Shown here in pieces: positions 34,815 through 43,312 of a stretch of DNA of 64,000 nucleotides (position 1 is the first letter of the stretch; every line of letters starts with the position of its first letter). The notes beneath the pieces are model-generated. The model ran no database searches. It saw only the letters and a list, made by a program, of their open reading frames with translations, and was not told the origin of the DNA. The DNA comes from Janibacter melonis. Lineage in GTDB: Bacteria > Actinomycetota > Actinomycetes > Actinomycetales > Dermatophilaceae. Location of the stretch: the NCBI RefSeq assembly GCF_020567375.1, contig NZ_JAJBZM010000001.1:543396-607395 (forward strand). Direction: 5' to 3'. The translations under genes and the position numbers were made by a program.

Positions 34815-35987
34815 TCAGCCCTGCTTCTGCGCCGGGCGCTCGGTCGTCCCGACGGTGTCGAGCTCGGCGAGCTGGCCCGAGATGTAGTCCTTGAGCCGCG
34901 AGCGGTAGTCCTTCTCGAAGGACTTGAGGTCCGCGATCTGCTTCTCGACCTCGGTCTTGCGCTGCTCGAGGTCGCCGAGGATGCGCTTCTTCTTCTCCTC
35001 GGCCTCCGCGACCATGCCCTGGCTCTTGCTCGTGGCGTCGCCGATGAGCCTGTCGCGCTGCGAGGTGCCCTCGCCGACGAGCTTCTCGTTCTCGGCCTTG
35101 CCGCGCGAGAGCAGGTCGTCGTGCTGGGTCTGGCCCTTCGTCACGAGCTCGTCGTGACGCGCCTGGCCCTGGCCGACGAGCTCCTCGAACTTCGCCTTCG
35201 CCTCGGCGACGAGCTTGTCGTGCTGGGACTGGCCCTCGGCGACGTGCTCGTCGTGCAGGCGCTGCGCGAGCGCGATGAGACCGCTGGCCCCGCCACCGGT
35301 GGCGGCACCACCGGCGAAGGCAGCGGCCTGGTCGCCCTGGCCGGGAGCCGCCGCGGCGGGCGCGGGCGCCTGCTGGGCGGTCCGAGCCTTCGCCTCGGCC
35401 TCGGCGGCGGCGCGCTCGGCGGCCTCACGGCGGCGCTGGGCGTCCTCCTGGGCCTTCTTGGCGTCGGCCTCCGCCTTCTTCGCGTCGGCCTCGGCCTTGG
35501 CGATGCGCTCCTGGGCGGCCTTCTCGGCCTCCTCGGCGCGGGCGGTGACGGTGCTGACGCGCTCGTCGGCGCCGCGCTGGGCGGCGGCGGCCTGCTCGTC
35601 GCGCGACTGGGACTCGCGCCCCTGCTGCTCCTCGAGCGCCTTGACGCGCGCCTCGGCCTCGCTCGCGCGCTTCTGCGCGTCGGCGAGAGCGCTCTGCTCC
35701 TTCTCCAGACGGGCCTTGAGCTCGTCGTTGCGCCGCATGAGCGCGTCGCGCTCCTTGACGGCCTGGCCGGAGTCACCGGCCGGGGCGGGCGCGGCCGCGG
35801 CGGACGTCGTCGCCGGGGCGTCGCCGTCCTGGACGCGGGCCCGCAGGTCCTCGCCGTCCTTGACCATGCGGCGCATCTCGGCGACCACCTCGTCGAGGAA
35901 GTCGTCCACCTCGCGCTCGTCGTAACCCCGTCGGAACTGGGTCTGGGTGAACGTCTTGTTGAGGACGTCCTCAGGCGTCAGCGCCAT
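34815..35987 (-). CDS. wag31: DivIVA/Wag31 polar growth protein
   Basis: A 390-residue cytoskeletal protein. The N-terminal DivIVA domain LTPEDVLNKTFTQTQFRRGYDEREVDDFLDEV is intact. An Ala/Pro-rich linker, a long coiled coil (residues about 90-200) and a Gly-rich break follow. Then comes a run of 11-residue repeats (EGQSQHDKLVA, QGQARHDELVT, KGQTQHDDLLS, RGKAENEKLVG and others) leading into a C-terminal coiled coil. Wag31 marks the cell poles and directs tip growth in actinobacteria. It is longer than mycobacterial Wag31 (about 260). ATG 35987 has AGGAGAAG upstream; a TAGGGT box overlaps the yggT stop. Confidence 0.93.
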   Translation of the reverse strand: MALTPEDVLNKTFTQTQFRRGYDEREVDDFLDEVVAEMRRMVKDGEDLRARVQDGDAPATTSAAAAPAPAGDSGQAVKERDALMRRNDELKARLEKEQSALADAQKRASEAEARVKALEEQQGRESQSRDEQAAAAQRGADERVSTVTARAEEAEKAAQERIAKAEADAKKAEADAKKAQEDAQRRREAAERAAAEAEAKARTAQQAPAPAAAAPGQGDQAAAFAGGAATGGGASGLIALAQRLHDEHVAEGQSQHDKLVAEAKAKFEELVGQGQARHDELVTKGQTQHDDLLSRGKAENEKLVGEGTSQRDRLIGDATSKSQGMVAEAEEKKKRILGDLEQRKTEVEKQIADLKSFEKDYRSRLKDYISGQLAELDTVGTTERPAQKQG

Positions 35988-36049
35988 CTCTTCTCCTCGT
36001 TGCACGGACACGTGAGACGCCTGTCGCTCCCGCGAGCAGGCATCGAGTC

Positions 36050-36055
36050 ACCCTA
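36050..36055 (-). promoter_or_regulatory. -10 box TAGGGT of wag31
   Basis: On the minus strand TAGGGT overlaps the TAG stop of yggT. A start near 36043 leaves a 5' leader of about 56 bases before wag31. Confidence 0.5.
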
Positions 36056-36328
36056 GATGATACGCAGCAGGATCGAGACACCGAGGATGAGCACGAGGAA
36101 GGCGAGGTCCAGCTGGACGCCACCGAGACGCAGCGGCGGGATGACCTTGCGGATGGCCTTGAGCGGCGGGTCGGTGATCGAGTAGACGACCTCGGCGACG
36201 ACGAGCACGATCCCGCGGGGCCGCCACTCGCGGGCGAAGACCTGGATCCAGTCGAAGATCAGCCGCCCGATGAGCACGAGGAAGAAGGCGTACAGCACGA
36301 GGTGGACGACGGCCCGGATCAGCTCCAT
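36053..36328 (-). CDS. YggT-family membrane protein
   Basis: A 91-residue protein with two transmembrane helices (VVHLVLYAFFLVLIGRLIFDW and LDLAFLVLILGVSILLRII) joined by a loop with YSITDPPLKAIRKVIPPLRLGG, the YggT family signature. It sits between sepF and wag31 as in most actinobacteria and is thought to act in envelope or division processes. There is no Shine-Dalgarno; TAGATA lies at -12 to -7 of the ATG, so it may be leaderless. Confidence 0.9.
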   Translation of the reverse strand: MELIRAVVHLVLYAFFLVLIGRLIFDWIQVFAREWRPRGIVLVVAEVVYSITDPPLKAIRKVIPPLRLGGVQLDLAFLVLILGVSILLRII

Positions 36329-36382
36329 GGGCCCTATCTAAACCTGCCGACCTGCGAGCTCGCCGCACCGGGTACGACACGC

Positions 36383-36419
36383 GACGCCCGGCTCCTCGTG
36401 GGACGAGGGGCCGGGCGTC
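36383..36419 (-). terminator. Hairpin terminator downstream of sepF
   Basis: GACGCCCGG (36383-36391) pairs with CCGGGCGTC (36411-36419), extended by TCCTCGT/ACGAGG. It lies 25 bases past the sepF stop. Confidence 0.75.
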
Positions 36420-36444
36420 GGGCGGGACGGCGAGCGGTGCGCGG

Positions 36445-36924
36445 TCAGCTCTGGTTGAAGAGGTTGCGCGCGGCAGGCTCGTCGGCCCCCTCCGCGGCGA
36501 CCTCGATGTGCTCCGGCGAGAGCAGGAAGACCTTGTTCGTCACGCGCTCGATCGAGCCGTGGAGGCCGAAGACGAGCCCGGCGGCGAAGTCGACGAGACG
36601 CTTGGCGTCGGAGTCGTCCATGTCGCTGAGGTTCATGATGACCGGCACGTCGTCGCGGAAGCTCTCGCCGATGGCTCGGGCGTCGTTGTACGTGCGCGGG
36701 TGGATGGTCGTGATGCGGTTGAGCTGGCCCACAGGCACCTCCCGGACGGCAGCGGCGTGGTCGTGGCGCTCGACGGGGCGCAGCCGGGTCACCTCGGCGC
36801 GGGGCGCCTCCTCGACCTCGTCATAGCTCTCGTCCGCCTCGTCGACGTACTGGTCCTCGTAGTCGTCGTAGCGCTTCTGATCCTCGGCCAGGCCGAGGTA
36901 CACCATCGCGTCACGCAGTCCCAT
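36445..36924 (-). CDS. sepF: Cell division protein SepF
   Basis: A 159-residue protein that anchors FtsZ to the membrane, taking the place of FtsA in actinobacteria. It starts with the membrane-binding amphipathic helix [14 protein letters not shown], continues with an acidic Tyr/Asp/Glu linker, and has the SepF core [33 protein letters not shown] and [27 protein letters not shown] precedes the ATG. A TAACTT box at 36982 suggests an additional promoter within the 3' end of yggS. A hairpin terminator follows. Confidence 0.96.
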   Translation of the reverse strand: MGLRDAMVYLGLAEDQKRYDDYEDQYVDEADESYDEVEEAPRAEVTRLRPVERHDHAAAVREVPVGQLNRITTIHPRTYNDARAIGESFRDDVPVIMNLSDMDDSDAKRLVDFAAGLVFGLHGSIERVTNKVFLLSPEHIEVAAEGADEPAARNLFNQS

Positions 36925-36981
36925 GTCTCCACTTCCTTGCCTGCAGCCTCACGGGGCCGCTCCACTCGCCGGTCGTGACCG

Positions 36982-36987
36982 AAGTTA
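36982..36987 (-). promoter_or_regulatory. -10 box TAACTT upstream of sepF
   Basis: On the minus strand TAACTT fits TANNNT. Transcription from about 36975 would give sepF its own 50-base leader, overlapping the yggS stop. Confidence 0.4.
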
Positions 36988-37695
36988 CCGGTGGGACTGC
37001 CGATCTCCGAGGATTGCGCTGCCGACACGCAGGTGTGTCGCCCCGTGGGCCACGGCCTGCTCGAGGTCGCCGCTCATGCCCGCCGAGATCATCACCGCAC
37101 CCGGGTGCACGGCGCGCACCTGCGCCGCGAGCTCGGCGAGCCGGGCGAAGGCGGGCGCCGGGTCCGCACCCCGGGGGGCGACGGCCATCACCCCGCCCAG
37201 GCGCAGCCCGCTCTCGACGACGAGATCGGCCAGGGCGGGCACGTCCTGCGGCTGCGCCCCGCCCCGCCCGGCGTCGGACCCCTCGAGGTCGACCTGGACG
37301 AGGCCGGTCACCTCGCGCCCGGCGGCCTGGGCGCCCCGGGCGAGGGCACGCACGACCTTCGCCCGGTCCAGCGAGTGCACGACGTCGGCCAGGCGGGCGA
37401 TCTCGCCGGCCTTGTTGCTCTGGATCTGCCCGACGAAGTGGGTGCGCACGCCCGGCGGCGGGCCGTCGCCCTCGGCGAGCTTGGCCGTCGCCTCCTGGGC
37501 GCGGGACTCCGCGACGTCGCGCACCCCGAGCCCGACGAGGGCGTCGAGGTCGCTGCGGGGGAAGTACTTCGTGACGACGACGAGCCGGACCTCGTCTCGC
37601 GGGCGACCGGTGGCCGCGCACGCGGCGTCGATCCGCGCGTGGACGGCGGCGAGCCGCTCCTGCAGCTCGGCGACGCGCTCGGGGGTGGCGCTCAT
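36985..37695 (-). CDS. YggS-family PLP homeostasis protein
   Basis: A 236-residue PLP-binding alanine-racemase-fold protein. The PLP lysine is in RLVVVTKYFP, and HFVGQIQSNKAGEIARLADVVHSLD and MAVAPRGAD match the YggS/PROSC family, which buffers free PLP and has no known turnover. The C-terminus has ISAGMSGDLEQAVAHGATHLRVGSAI. The ATG overlaps the pgeF stop as ATGA, as in many actinobacterial division clusters. Confidence 0.94.
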   Translation of the reverse strand: MSATPERVAELQERLAAVHARIDAACAATGRPRDEVRLVVVTKYFPRSDLDALVGLGVRDVAESRAQEATAKLAEGDGPPPGVRTHFVGQIQSNKAGEIARLADVVHSLDRAKVVRALARGAQAAGREVTGLVQVDLEGSDAGRGGAQPQDVPALADLVVESGLRLGGVMAVAPRGADPAPAFARLAELAAQVRAVHPGAVMISAGMSGDLEQAVAHGATHLRVGSAILGDRQSHR

Positions 37696-38432
37696 GCCAG
37701 CCCCACGAGCCCGGCGAGCCGGCCGGTCGTGCCGTCGCGGCGGTAGGAGTAGAGGGTCGGGTCCTCGCGGGTGCAGCCGGGCAGCCACTGGACGGCGACG
37801 TCGAGGGCGGCCAGCTGCTCGACGACACCGGCCGCGACGTCGATCGCCGGGGTGCCCTGCCAGGTCATGGCGTAGGACGCCGGGCTGGTGGCGGCGGCGT
37901 CCTCGCGCATCGCGGCCGGCACCTCGTAGCAGCGGCCGCACACCGACGGCCCGAGCGTGGCGGTGATCTGCTCGGCCCCGAGGTCGCGCATGGCCGCCAC
38001 GGTCGCGGGGACGACCCCGGCGAGCATGCCGGGCCGACCCGCGTGCGCCGCGCCGACGACCCCGGCCCGGGCGTCGTGCAGGAGCACCGGGGTGCAGTCG
38101 GCGACGAGCACGGCGAGCGTGACGCCGCGGGTGTCGCTCACCATCGCGTCGCACGTCGGCGACCCGCCGGCCGCGCGCACGTGGACGACCTCGGCGCCGT
38201 GCACCTGGTCCATGTAGGCGACCGGGGTGCCGACCGCCTCCTCGACGAGCGCGCGGTTGCGGGCGACCGCCGTGAGGTCGTCACCGACGTGGCCCCCGAG
38301 GTTGAGCCCGGCGTAGGGACCCTCGCTCACCCCGCCGAGCCGATGGGTGACAGCGCGCAGCACCCCTTCGTCCCGGCTCTGCCAGCGCAGCGAGTGCTGC
38401 GTCGGCAGGGGGGCGAAGGGGTGCTCGCTCAC
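37692..38432 (-). CDS. pgeF: Peptidoglycan editing factor PgeF (YfiH/laccase-domain)
   Basis: A 246-residue multicopper-oxidase-like fold protein of the YfiH family. Metal-site motifs are YMDQVHGAEVV, LVADCTPVLL, GAAHAGRPGM and GPSVCGRCYEV. YfiH of E. coli corrects mis-incorporated L-Ser in peptidoglycan precursors, which fits its place directly after ftsZ in a wall-synthesis cluster. It starts 25 bases after ftsZ and overlaps yggS. The 5' coding part contains an inverted pair of CCCCTTCG/CGAAGGGG (38360-38424). Confidence 0.9.
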   Translation of the reverse strand: MSEHPFAPLPTQHSLRWQSRDEGVLRAVTHRLGGVSEGPYAGLNLGGHVGDDLTAVARNRALVEEAVGTPVAYMDQVHGAEVVHVRAAGGSPTCDAMVSDTRGVTLAVLVADCTPVLLHDARAGVVGAAHAGRPGMLAGVVPATVAAMRDLGAEQITATLGPSVCGRCYEVPAAMREDAAATSPASYAMTWQGTPAIDVAAGVVEQLAALDVAVQWLPGCTREDPTLYSYRRDGTTGRLAGLVGLA

Positions 38433-38457
38433 GTCGTGCAGGGTGCTCAGCGCACCC

Positions 38458-39795
38458 TCACTTGAGGAAGTCGGGGACGTCGAGGTCGTCGCCCTCGTCG
38501 AAGGTCACCTGACGCGGGGGCTGCTGCACCTGCGGGCGCTCCTGCGGCGCGGCCGGGGCCTGCTGGGCCTCGTCCTGCACCGGCACGGCGACGGGCTGCG
38601 CGGGGGCGGCCTGCTCGCGCTGACCGCCCTGGCCGCCGACCGGCTGCGGCTGGGGGCGCTGCTGGGGCTGGGCGGCCGGCTGCTGCGCCGGCGCCGGACG
38701 CTGACCCTGCGAGACGGGCTGCCCGCCCTGCGGGCGCTGCTGACCGCCCTGCTGCGCGCCGCGCTGGCTCGACCCCTGCTGGCCCGAGCCCTGCTGGCTC
38801 GAGCCCTGGATCGTGCCGAGGGCCCGCTCGTCGGGCCGAGCGTTCGGCGCCCCGCCGTCGAAGCCGGCGGCGATGACCGTCACCCGCACCTCGTCGCCGA
38901 GCGCGTCGTCGACGACGGCGCCGAAGATGATGTTGGCGTCGGGGTGCGCGCCCTCCTGGACGAGGCGGGCGGCCTCGTTGATCTCGAAGAGACCGATGTC
39001 GGAGCCACCCTGGATCGACAGGAGCACGCCGTGCGCGCCGTCGATGCTCGCCTCGAGCAGCGGGCTGCTGATGGCCAGCTCGGCCGCCTGGACCGCACGG
39101 TCCTCGCCGCGGGCCGAGCCGATGCCCATGAGGGCGGAACCGGCCCCCTGCATGACGGACTTGACGTCGGCGAAGTCGAGGTTGATCAGGCCCGGGGTGG
39201 TGATGAGGTCGGTGATGCCCTGGACACCGGAGAGGAGCACCTGGTCAGCGCTGCGGAAGGCGTCGAGCATCGACACGGCGCGGTCGCTGATCGAGAGCAG
39301 CCGGTCGTTGGGGATCGTGATGAGGGTGTCGACCTCGTCGCGCAGCGACTGGATGCCGGTCTCGGCCTGGGTCGCGCGGCGGCGGCCCTCGAAGGTGAAG
39401 GGGCGGGTGACGACACCGATCGTCAGGGCACCGAGCGACTTGGCGATCTTCGCGACGACCGGCGCGCCACCGGTGCCGGTGCCACCGCCCTCGCCCGCGG
39501 TGACGAAGACCATGTCGGCCCCCTTGAGGACCTCCTCGATCTCGTCGGCGTGGTCCTCGGCGGCCTTGCGGCCGACCTCGGGGTCGGCGCCGGCGCCGAG
39601 ACCGCGGGTGAGCTCGCGACCCACGGCGAGCTTGACGTCGGCGTCGCTCATGAGGAGGGCCTGGGCATCGGTGTTGATGGCGATGAACTCGACGCCCTTG
39701 AGGCCGACCTCGATCATCCGGTTGATGGCATTGACACCTCCACCGCCGATGCCGACGACCTTGATGACGGCGAGGTAGTTCTGGGCAGATGCCAC
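38458..39795 (-). CDS. ftsZ: Cell division protein FtsZ
   Basis: A 445-residue tubulin-like GTPase forming the Z ring. The start [20 protein letters not shown], the tubulin signature [20 protein letters not shown] and the T7 loop VNLDFADV-type [13 protein letters not shown] are intact. Residues about 320-430 form a Gln/Gly/Pro/Ser-rich linker with a repeat-like [15 protein letters not shown] part, and the protein ends with the conserved C-terminal peptide [10 protein letters not shown] used to bind SepF. The linker is long for the family. CAGGAG precedes the ATG, and 216 bases of non-coding DNA upstream presumably hold its own promoter. Confidence 0.97.
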   Translation of the reverse strand: MASAQNYLAVIKVVGIGGGGVNAINRMIEVGLKGVEFIAINTDAQALLMSDADVKLAVGRELTRGLGAGADPEVGRKAAEDHADEIEEVLKGADMVFVTAGEGGGTGTGGAPVVAKIAKSLGALTIGVVTRPFTFEGRRRATQAETGIQSLRDEVDTLITIPNDRLLSISDRAVSMLDAFRSADQVLLSGVQGITDLITTPGLINLDFADVKSVMQGAGSALMGIGSARGEDRAVQAAELAISSPLLEASIDGAHGVLLSIQGGSDIGLFEINEAARLVQEGAHPDANIIFGAVVDDALGDEVRVTVIAAGFDGGAPNARPDERALGTIQGSSQQGSGQQGSSQRGAQQGGQQRPQGGQPVSQGQRPAPAQQPAAQPQQRPQPQPVGGQGGQREQAAPAQPVAVPVQDEAQQAPAAPQERPQVQQPPRQVTFDEGDDLDVPDFLK

Positions 39796-40011
39796 GGGGG
39801 TTCTCCTGGATGGGTGACGTGCTGGACTTCTCGAGACGAAATCTCGACGTCAACTTGAGAGTTACGTTTTGATCACGACCGGTGTGCCGCTGACGTTATG
39901 CGTCGCGGACGCCCGTCGCAAGGCAGGTCCCCCGCGTGTCGGGACGGGTCTGCAGATCGTGGCCGGACTGTGCTCTCGACGGGGCCCGGACGCCCCTGCG
40001 CGCGGGCGTGA

Positions 40012-40731
40012 TCAGCGGGTGACGGGGGTGTCCGGAGCCGAGACGTCGAGCACCTTCGGACGCCCCTTGAGGAGCACGTCGATGACCTGCACCTTGAGCT
40101 GAGGTTGCGCCTCGTCGCCCCAGACGACGGTCGTGCGCCCGATGCGGAAGCTCACCCGGTCGGCGGCGTCGACGGTGACCGCCGAGACCCGGTCGCGCAC
40201 GCCCTGCGGCAGGGCCTCGAGCATCGACAGCGCGGCCGTGACGCCGTGCCCGCTCACCTCGGCCCCCCGGTCCGCGGAGATCGTCGGGACCCCCTTCGGC
40301 ACCGACCCCGTCGAGCGGATGCGGACGCCGTCGATGTCGTAGACCTCTACCTGACCTTTACCCCGGTTCACGGCGAGGGCAGGGATGCGGGGCACGACCT
40401 CGACGCGAAGGGTGCGCGGCCAGTCGCGCACGACGGTCGCCGACTCGACCCCGGGCCGGGCCTCGGCGCCGTCGACGATGGCGCCGACGTCGACCCGGGC
40501 CAGGGGCCGGCCGTGGGCGCCGGCGGCGAGCTCGCCGATGGCCGCGGTGTCGCCCGGCTCGGCCCCGACGACGTCGACGTCCTGGACGGCGAGGAGGGGG
40601 CTGAAGCCGACGACGTAGACCCCCGCGGCGAGGACGGCGACCGCCCCGCTCCCCCAGGCCCACCGGCGGCGGCGGTCGGCCGCGAGATCGGCCTGGCGCT
40701 GCTCGAAGCGCGCGTGCTGGGTGCTCGTCAT
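40012..40731 (-). CDS. ftsQ: Cell division protein FtsQ
   Basis: A 239-residue bitopic divisome protein: Arg-rich cytoplasmic tail (ADRRRRW), one transmembrane helix (GAVAVLAAGVYVVGFSPLL), a POTRA domain (VQDVDVVGAEPGD through RVEVVPRIPALAVNRGKGQVEVYDIDGV) and an FtsQ/DivIB C-terminal part. It overlaps murC as ATGA (40728-40731), closing the coupled series. The 216 bases to ftsZ contain no gene. Confidence 0.93.
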   Translation of the reverse strand: MTSTQHARFEQRQADLAADRRRRWAWGSGAVAVLAAGVYVVGFSPLLAVQDVDVVGAEPGDTAAIGELAAGAHGRPLARVDVGAIVDGAEARPGVESATVVRDWPRTLRVEVVPRIPALAVNRGKGQVEVYDIDGVRIRSTGSVPKGVPTISADRGAEVSGHGVTAALSMLEALPQGVRDRVSAVTVDAADRVSFRIGRTTVVWGDEAQPQLKVQVIDVLLKGRPKVLDVSAPDTPVTR

Positions 40732-42188
40732 CGCTGCTGCAGGCCCTGGAGGACCGGCGCGCCGAGCGCGGTGACGTCGCCCGCGCCGATCGTCATGACG
40801 AGGTCGCCCGGGCGCGCCTGGGCGACGACGTGCGCGACGGCGGCCTCGGGCTCGAGCACGGCGACGACCCGACCGGCCGCGCGCAACGGCTCCGCGACGA
40901 CCTCGGAGGTCACCCCGGGCACCGGGTCCTCCCGCGCCCCGTAGATCGGCAGCAGGACGACGTCGTCGGCCGGGGCGAGCCCGGCCGCGAAGTCCGTGGC
41001 GAAGTCGGCGGTGCGCGAGTACAGGTGCGGCTGGAAGATGACGAGCAGGCGGCCCGGCCGGGCGATCTCGGAGGCGGTGGCGACGACGGCGCTCACCTTG
41101 CCGGGGTTGTGCGCGTAGTCGTCGACGACGGTGATGCCGTCGACCTCGCCGCGCACCTCGAAGCGGCGGCGGGTGCCGGCGAAGTCCGCGAGACCGGCGA
41201 GCACCGCGCGGGCGTCGTGCCCGCAGCCGAGCACGGCCGCGGCGAGGGCCGCCGCGGCGTTGAGCAGGTTGTGCCGCCCGGGGACGCGCAGCACGAGGTC
41301 GTGCACGACGCCCTCGAGCGCGACCTGGGCCCGCGCGCCGTGACCCTCGAGCACCGGGTCGGCGAGCCGGACGTCGGCGTCGGGCGAGAAGCCGTAGGTG
41401 ACGACACGCGTCGCCTGCCCGCCGTCGGGGTGCGCACCGCCGGCGTCGCCGACCGCGTCGGCGAGCCGGGCCGAGCCCGGGTCGTCGGCGCAGGCGACGA
41501 CGAGGCCGCCGGGGCGCACGGTCCGGGCGAACTCGGCGTAGGCCTGCTCGACCGTGGCGAGGTCGCCGTAGAAGTCGAGGTGGTCGGCCTGCACGTTCGT
41601 CACGACCGCGACGTCGGGGTGGTAGACGAGGAAGGAGCCGTCGGACTCGTCGGCCTCGGCCACGAAGTCGGGCCCCTCGCCGAGGGCGGCGTTCGTGCCC
41701 TGGCTCGCGAGCTCGCCGCCGAGGGCGAAGGAGGGCCGGGCGCCCAGGTGCAGCAGGGCCGAGGTGAGCATCGACGACGTCGTCGTCTTGCCGTTCGCCC
41801 CGGCGACCGCGACCCGGCGCTGCTCTCCCATCGCGGCCGCGAGGGCCTGGCTGCGGTGCAGCACGCGTGTGCCGGCCTCGCGGGCGGCGACGAGCTCGGG
41901 GTTGCTGTCACGGATCGCCGAGGACACGACGACGGTGTCGACGCCGTCGACGTGGGCCGGGTCGTGACCGACCCAGATCTGCGCGCCGCGACGGCGCAGC
42001 TCGTCCAGGACGGGGCCGTCCTTGGCGTCGCTGCCGCTCACGCGGGCGCCGGCGTCGAGGAGCAGACGGGCGACGGCGGACATGCCCGCGCCACCGACGG
42101 CCAGGACGTGCACCCGGCCGAGCTCGGCCAGGGGCGGGACCGGAGCGTCGACGTCGAGACGGAAGGGCAGGCGGTCGCGCACACTCAT
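40728..42188 (-). CDS. murC: UDP-N-acetylmuramate--L-alanine ligase
   Basis: A 486-residue Mur ligase adding L-Ala to UDP-MurNAc. The N-terminal Rossmann part has HVLAVGGAGMSAVARLLLDAG, the centre has the ATP loop VAGANGKTTTSSM and NVQADHLDFYG, and the C-terminal domain has VVDDYAHNPGK. The P-loop differs from the usual MurC GTHGKTTT: Thr-His is replaced by Ala-Asn. Other family motifs are normal, so it is expected to be active. It overlaps murG and ftsQ by four bases each. Confidence 0.95.
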   Translation of the reverse strand: MSVRDRLPFRLDVDAPVPPLAELGRVHVLAVGGAGMSAVARLLLDAGARVSGSDAKDGPVLDELRRRGAQIWVGHDPAHVDGVDTVVVSSAIRDSNPELVAAREAGTRVLHRSQALAAAMGEQRRVAVAGANGKTTTSSMLTSALLHLGARPSFALGGELASQGTNAALGEGPDFVAEADESDGSFLVYHPDVAVVTNVQADHLDFYGDLATVEQAYAEFARTVRPGGLVVACADDPGSARLADAVGDAGGAHPDGGQATRVVTYGFSPDADVRLADPVLEGHGARAQVALEGVVHDLVLRVPGRHNLLNAAAALAAAVLGCGHDARAVLAGLADFAGTRRRFEVRGEVDGITVVDDYAHNPGKVSAVVATASEIARPGRLLVIFQPHLYSRTADFATDFAAGLAPADDVVLLPIYGAREDPVPGVTSEVVAEPLRAAGRVVAVLEPEAAVAHVVAQARPGDLVMTIGAGDVTALGAPVLQGLQQR

Positions 42189-43312
42189 GCGCCCTCCCCC
42201 GCCCCGCGCGCGGCCACGAGGGCCCGGCCGACGAGGTCGGCGAGCAGCTCGTCGCCGTCGCGCTCGCCCACGGCGGAGGCGGCGAGCGACATCGTCGCGA
42301 CCCGCTCGCGGTCGCCGAGCAGGGGCACGACGACGTCACGCACCCACGCCGGGGTGACCTCGGAGTCCTCGGTGAGGGTGCCGCCGCCCGCGGCGACGAC
42401 GCCCGTGGCGTTGAGCCGCTGCTCGCCGTTGCCGATGGGCAGGGGCACGTAGAGACCGGGCAGCCCGACGGCCGTCAGCTCGCACACGGTGTTGGCCCCG
42501 GAGCGGCACACGGCGACGTCGGCGGCGGCGTAGGCGAGGTCCATCCGGTCGAGGTAGGGCACGACGACGTACGGGACGCCGGGCACCGCTCCGACGGGCT
42601 CGAAGTCCTTGTCCCGCCCGGTGACGTGCAGGACCTGCACGCCGGCGGCGCCGAGGTCGGCCACGCTCGCGGCGAAGGCGTCGTTGAGCCGCTTGGCCCC
42701 GAGCGACCCGCCGGTGACGAGCACGGTGGGCAGGTCGGGGTGCAGGCCGAGGTGCGCACGGCCCTCGGCCCGGCGGGCGGCCCGGTCGAGGTCGGCGATC
42801 TCACGGCGCAGGGGCATGCCGGTGACGGTGGCGTGCGCGAGCTCGGTCTGGGGGAAGGTGATGCCGACGTGGCGCGTCATCCGGGCGCCGACCCGGTTGG
42901 CCAGACCGGCCCGGGCGTTCTGCTCGTGCACGACGACCGGGACGCTGCGACGCCGGGCGGCGAGGTAGACGGGGGTCGAGACGTAGCCGCCGAAGCCGAC
43001 GACGACCTCGGCGCCGCTGGACTCGACGAGCTCGCCCGCGCGGGCGACCGCGCGGCGCAGCGCGCCGGGCAGGCGCAGCAGGTCACCGGAGGGGCGACGC
43101 GGCAGCGGCACCTTGGGGATCGTCGCGAGCTCGTACCCACGCGCGGGCACGAGCCGTGACTCCAGGCCCTGCTCGGTGCCCACCGCGAGGATCGCGACCT
43201 CGGGGTCGCGCCGCCGCAGGCAGTCGGCGAGGGCGAGCAGCGGCGAGACGTGCCCGGCCGTCCCCCCTCCGGCGAGCAGGACGCTGCGTGGGCTGGTGGG
43301 GGTGGTGCTCAT
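42185..43312 (-). CDS. murG: Lipid II synthase MurG (N-acetylglucosaminyltransferase)
   Basis: A 375-residue GT-B glycosyltransferase that adds GlcNAc to lipid I at the inner face of the membrane. The GGGTAGHVSP loop is at the N-terminus, followed by VVGFGGYVSTPVYLAA and VHEQNARAGLANR, then VTGGSLGAKRLND and CRSGANTVCELTAVGLP in the UDP-GlcNAc-binding half. Start ATG 43312 overlaps the ftsW stop as ATGA; the stop overlaps murC likewise. Confidence 0.96.
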   Translation of the reverse strand: MSTTPTSPRSVLLAGGGTAGHVSPLLALADCLRRRDPEVAILAVGTEQGLESRLVPARGYELATIPKVPLPRRPSGDLLRLPGALRRAVARAGELVESSGAEVVVGFGGYVSTPVYLAARRRSVPVVVHEQNARAGLANRVGARMTRHVGITFPQTELAHATVTGMPLRREIADLDRAARRAEGRAHLGLHPDLPTVLVTGGSLGAKRLNDAFAASVADLGAAGVQVLHVTGRDKDFEPVGAVPGVPYVVVPYLDRMDLAYAAADVAVCRSGANTVCELTAVGLPGLYVPLPIGNGEQRLNATGVVAAGGGTLTEDSEVTPAWVRDVVVPLLGDRERVATMSLAASAVGERDGDELLADLVGRALVAARGAGEGA

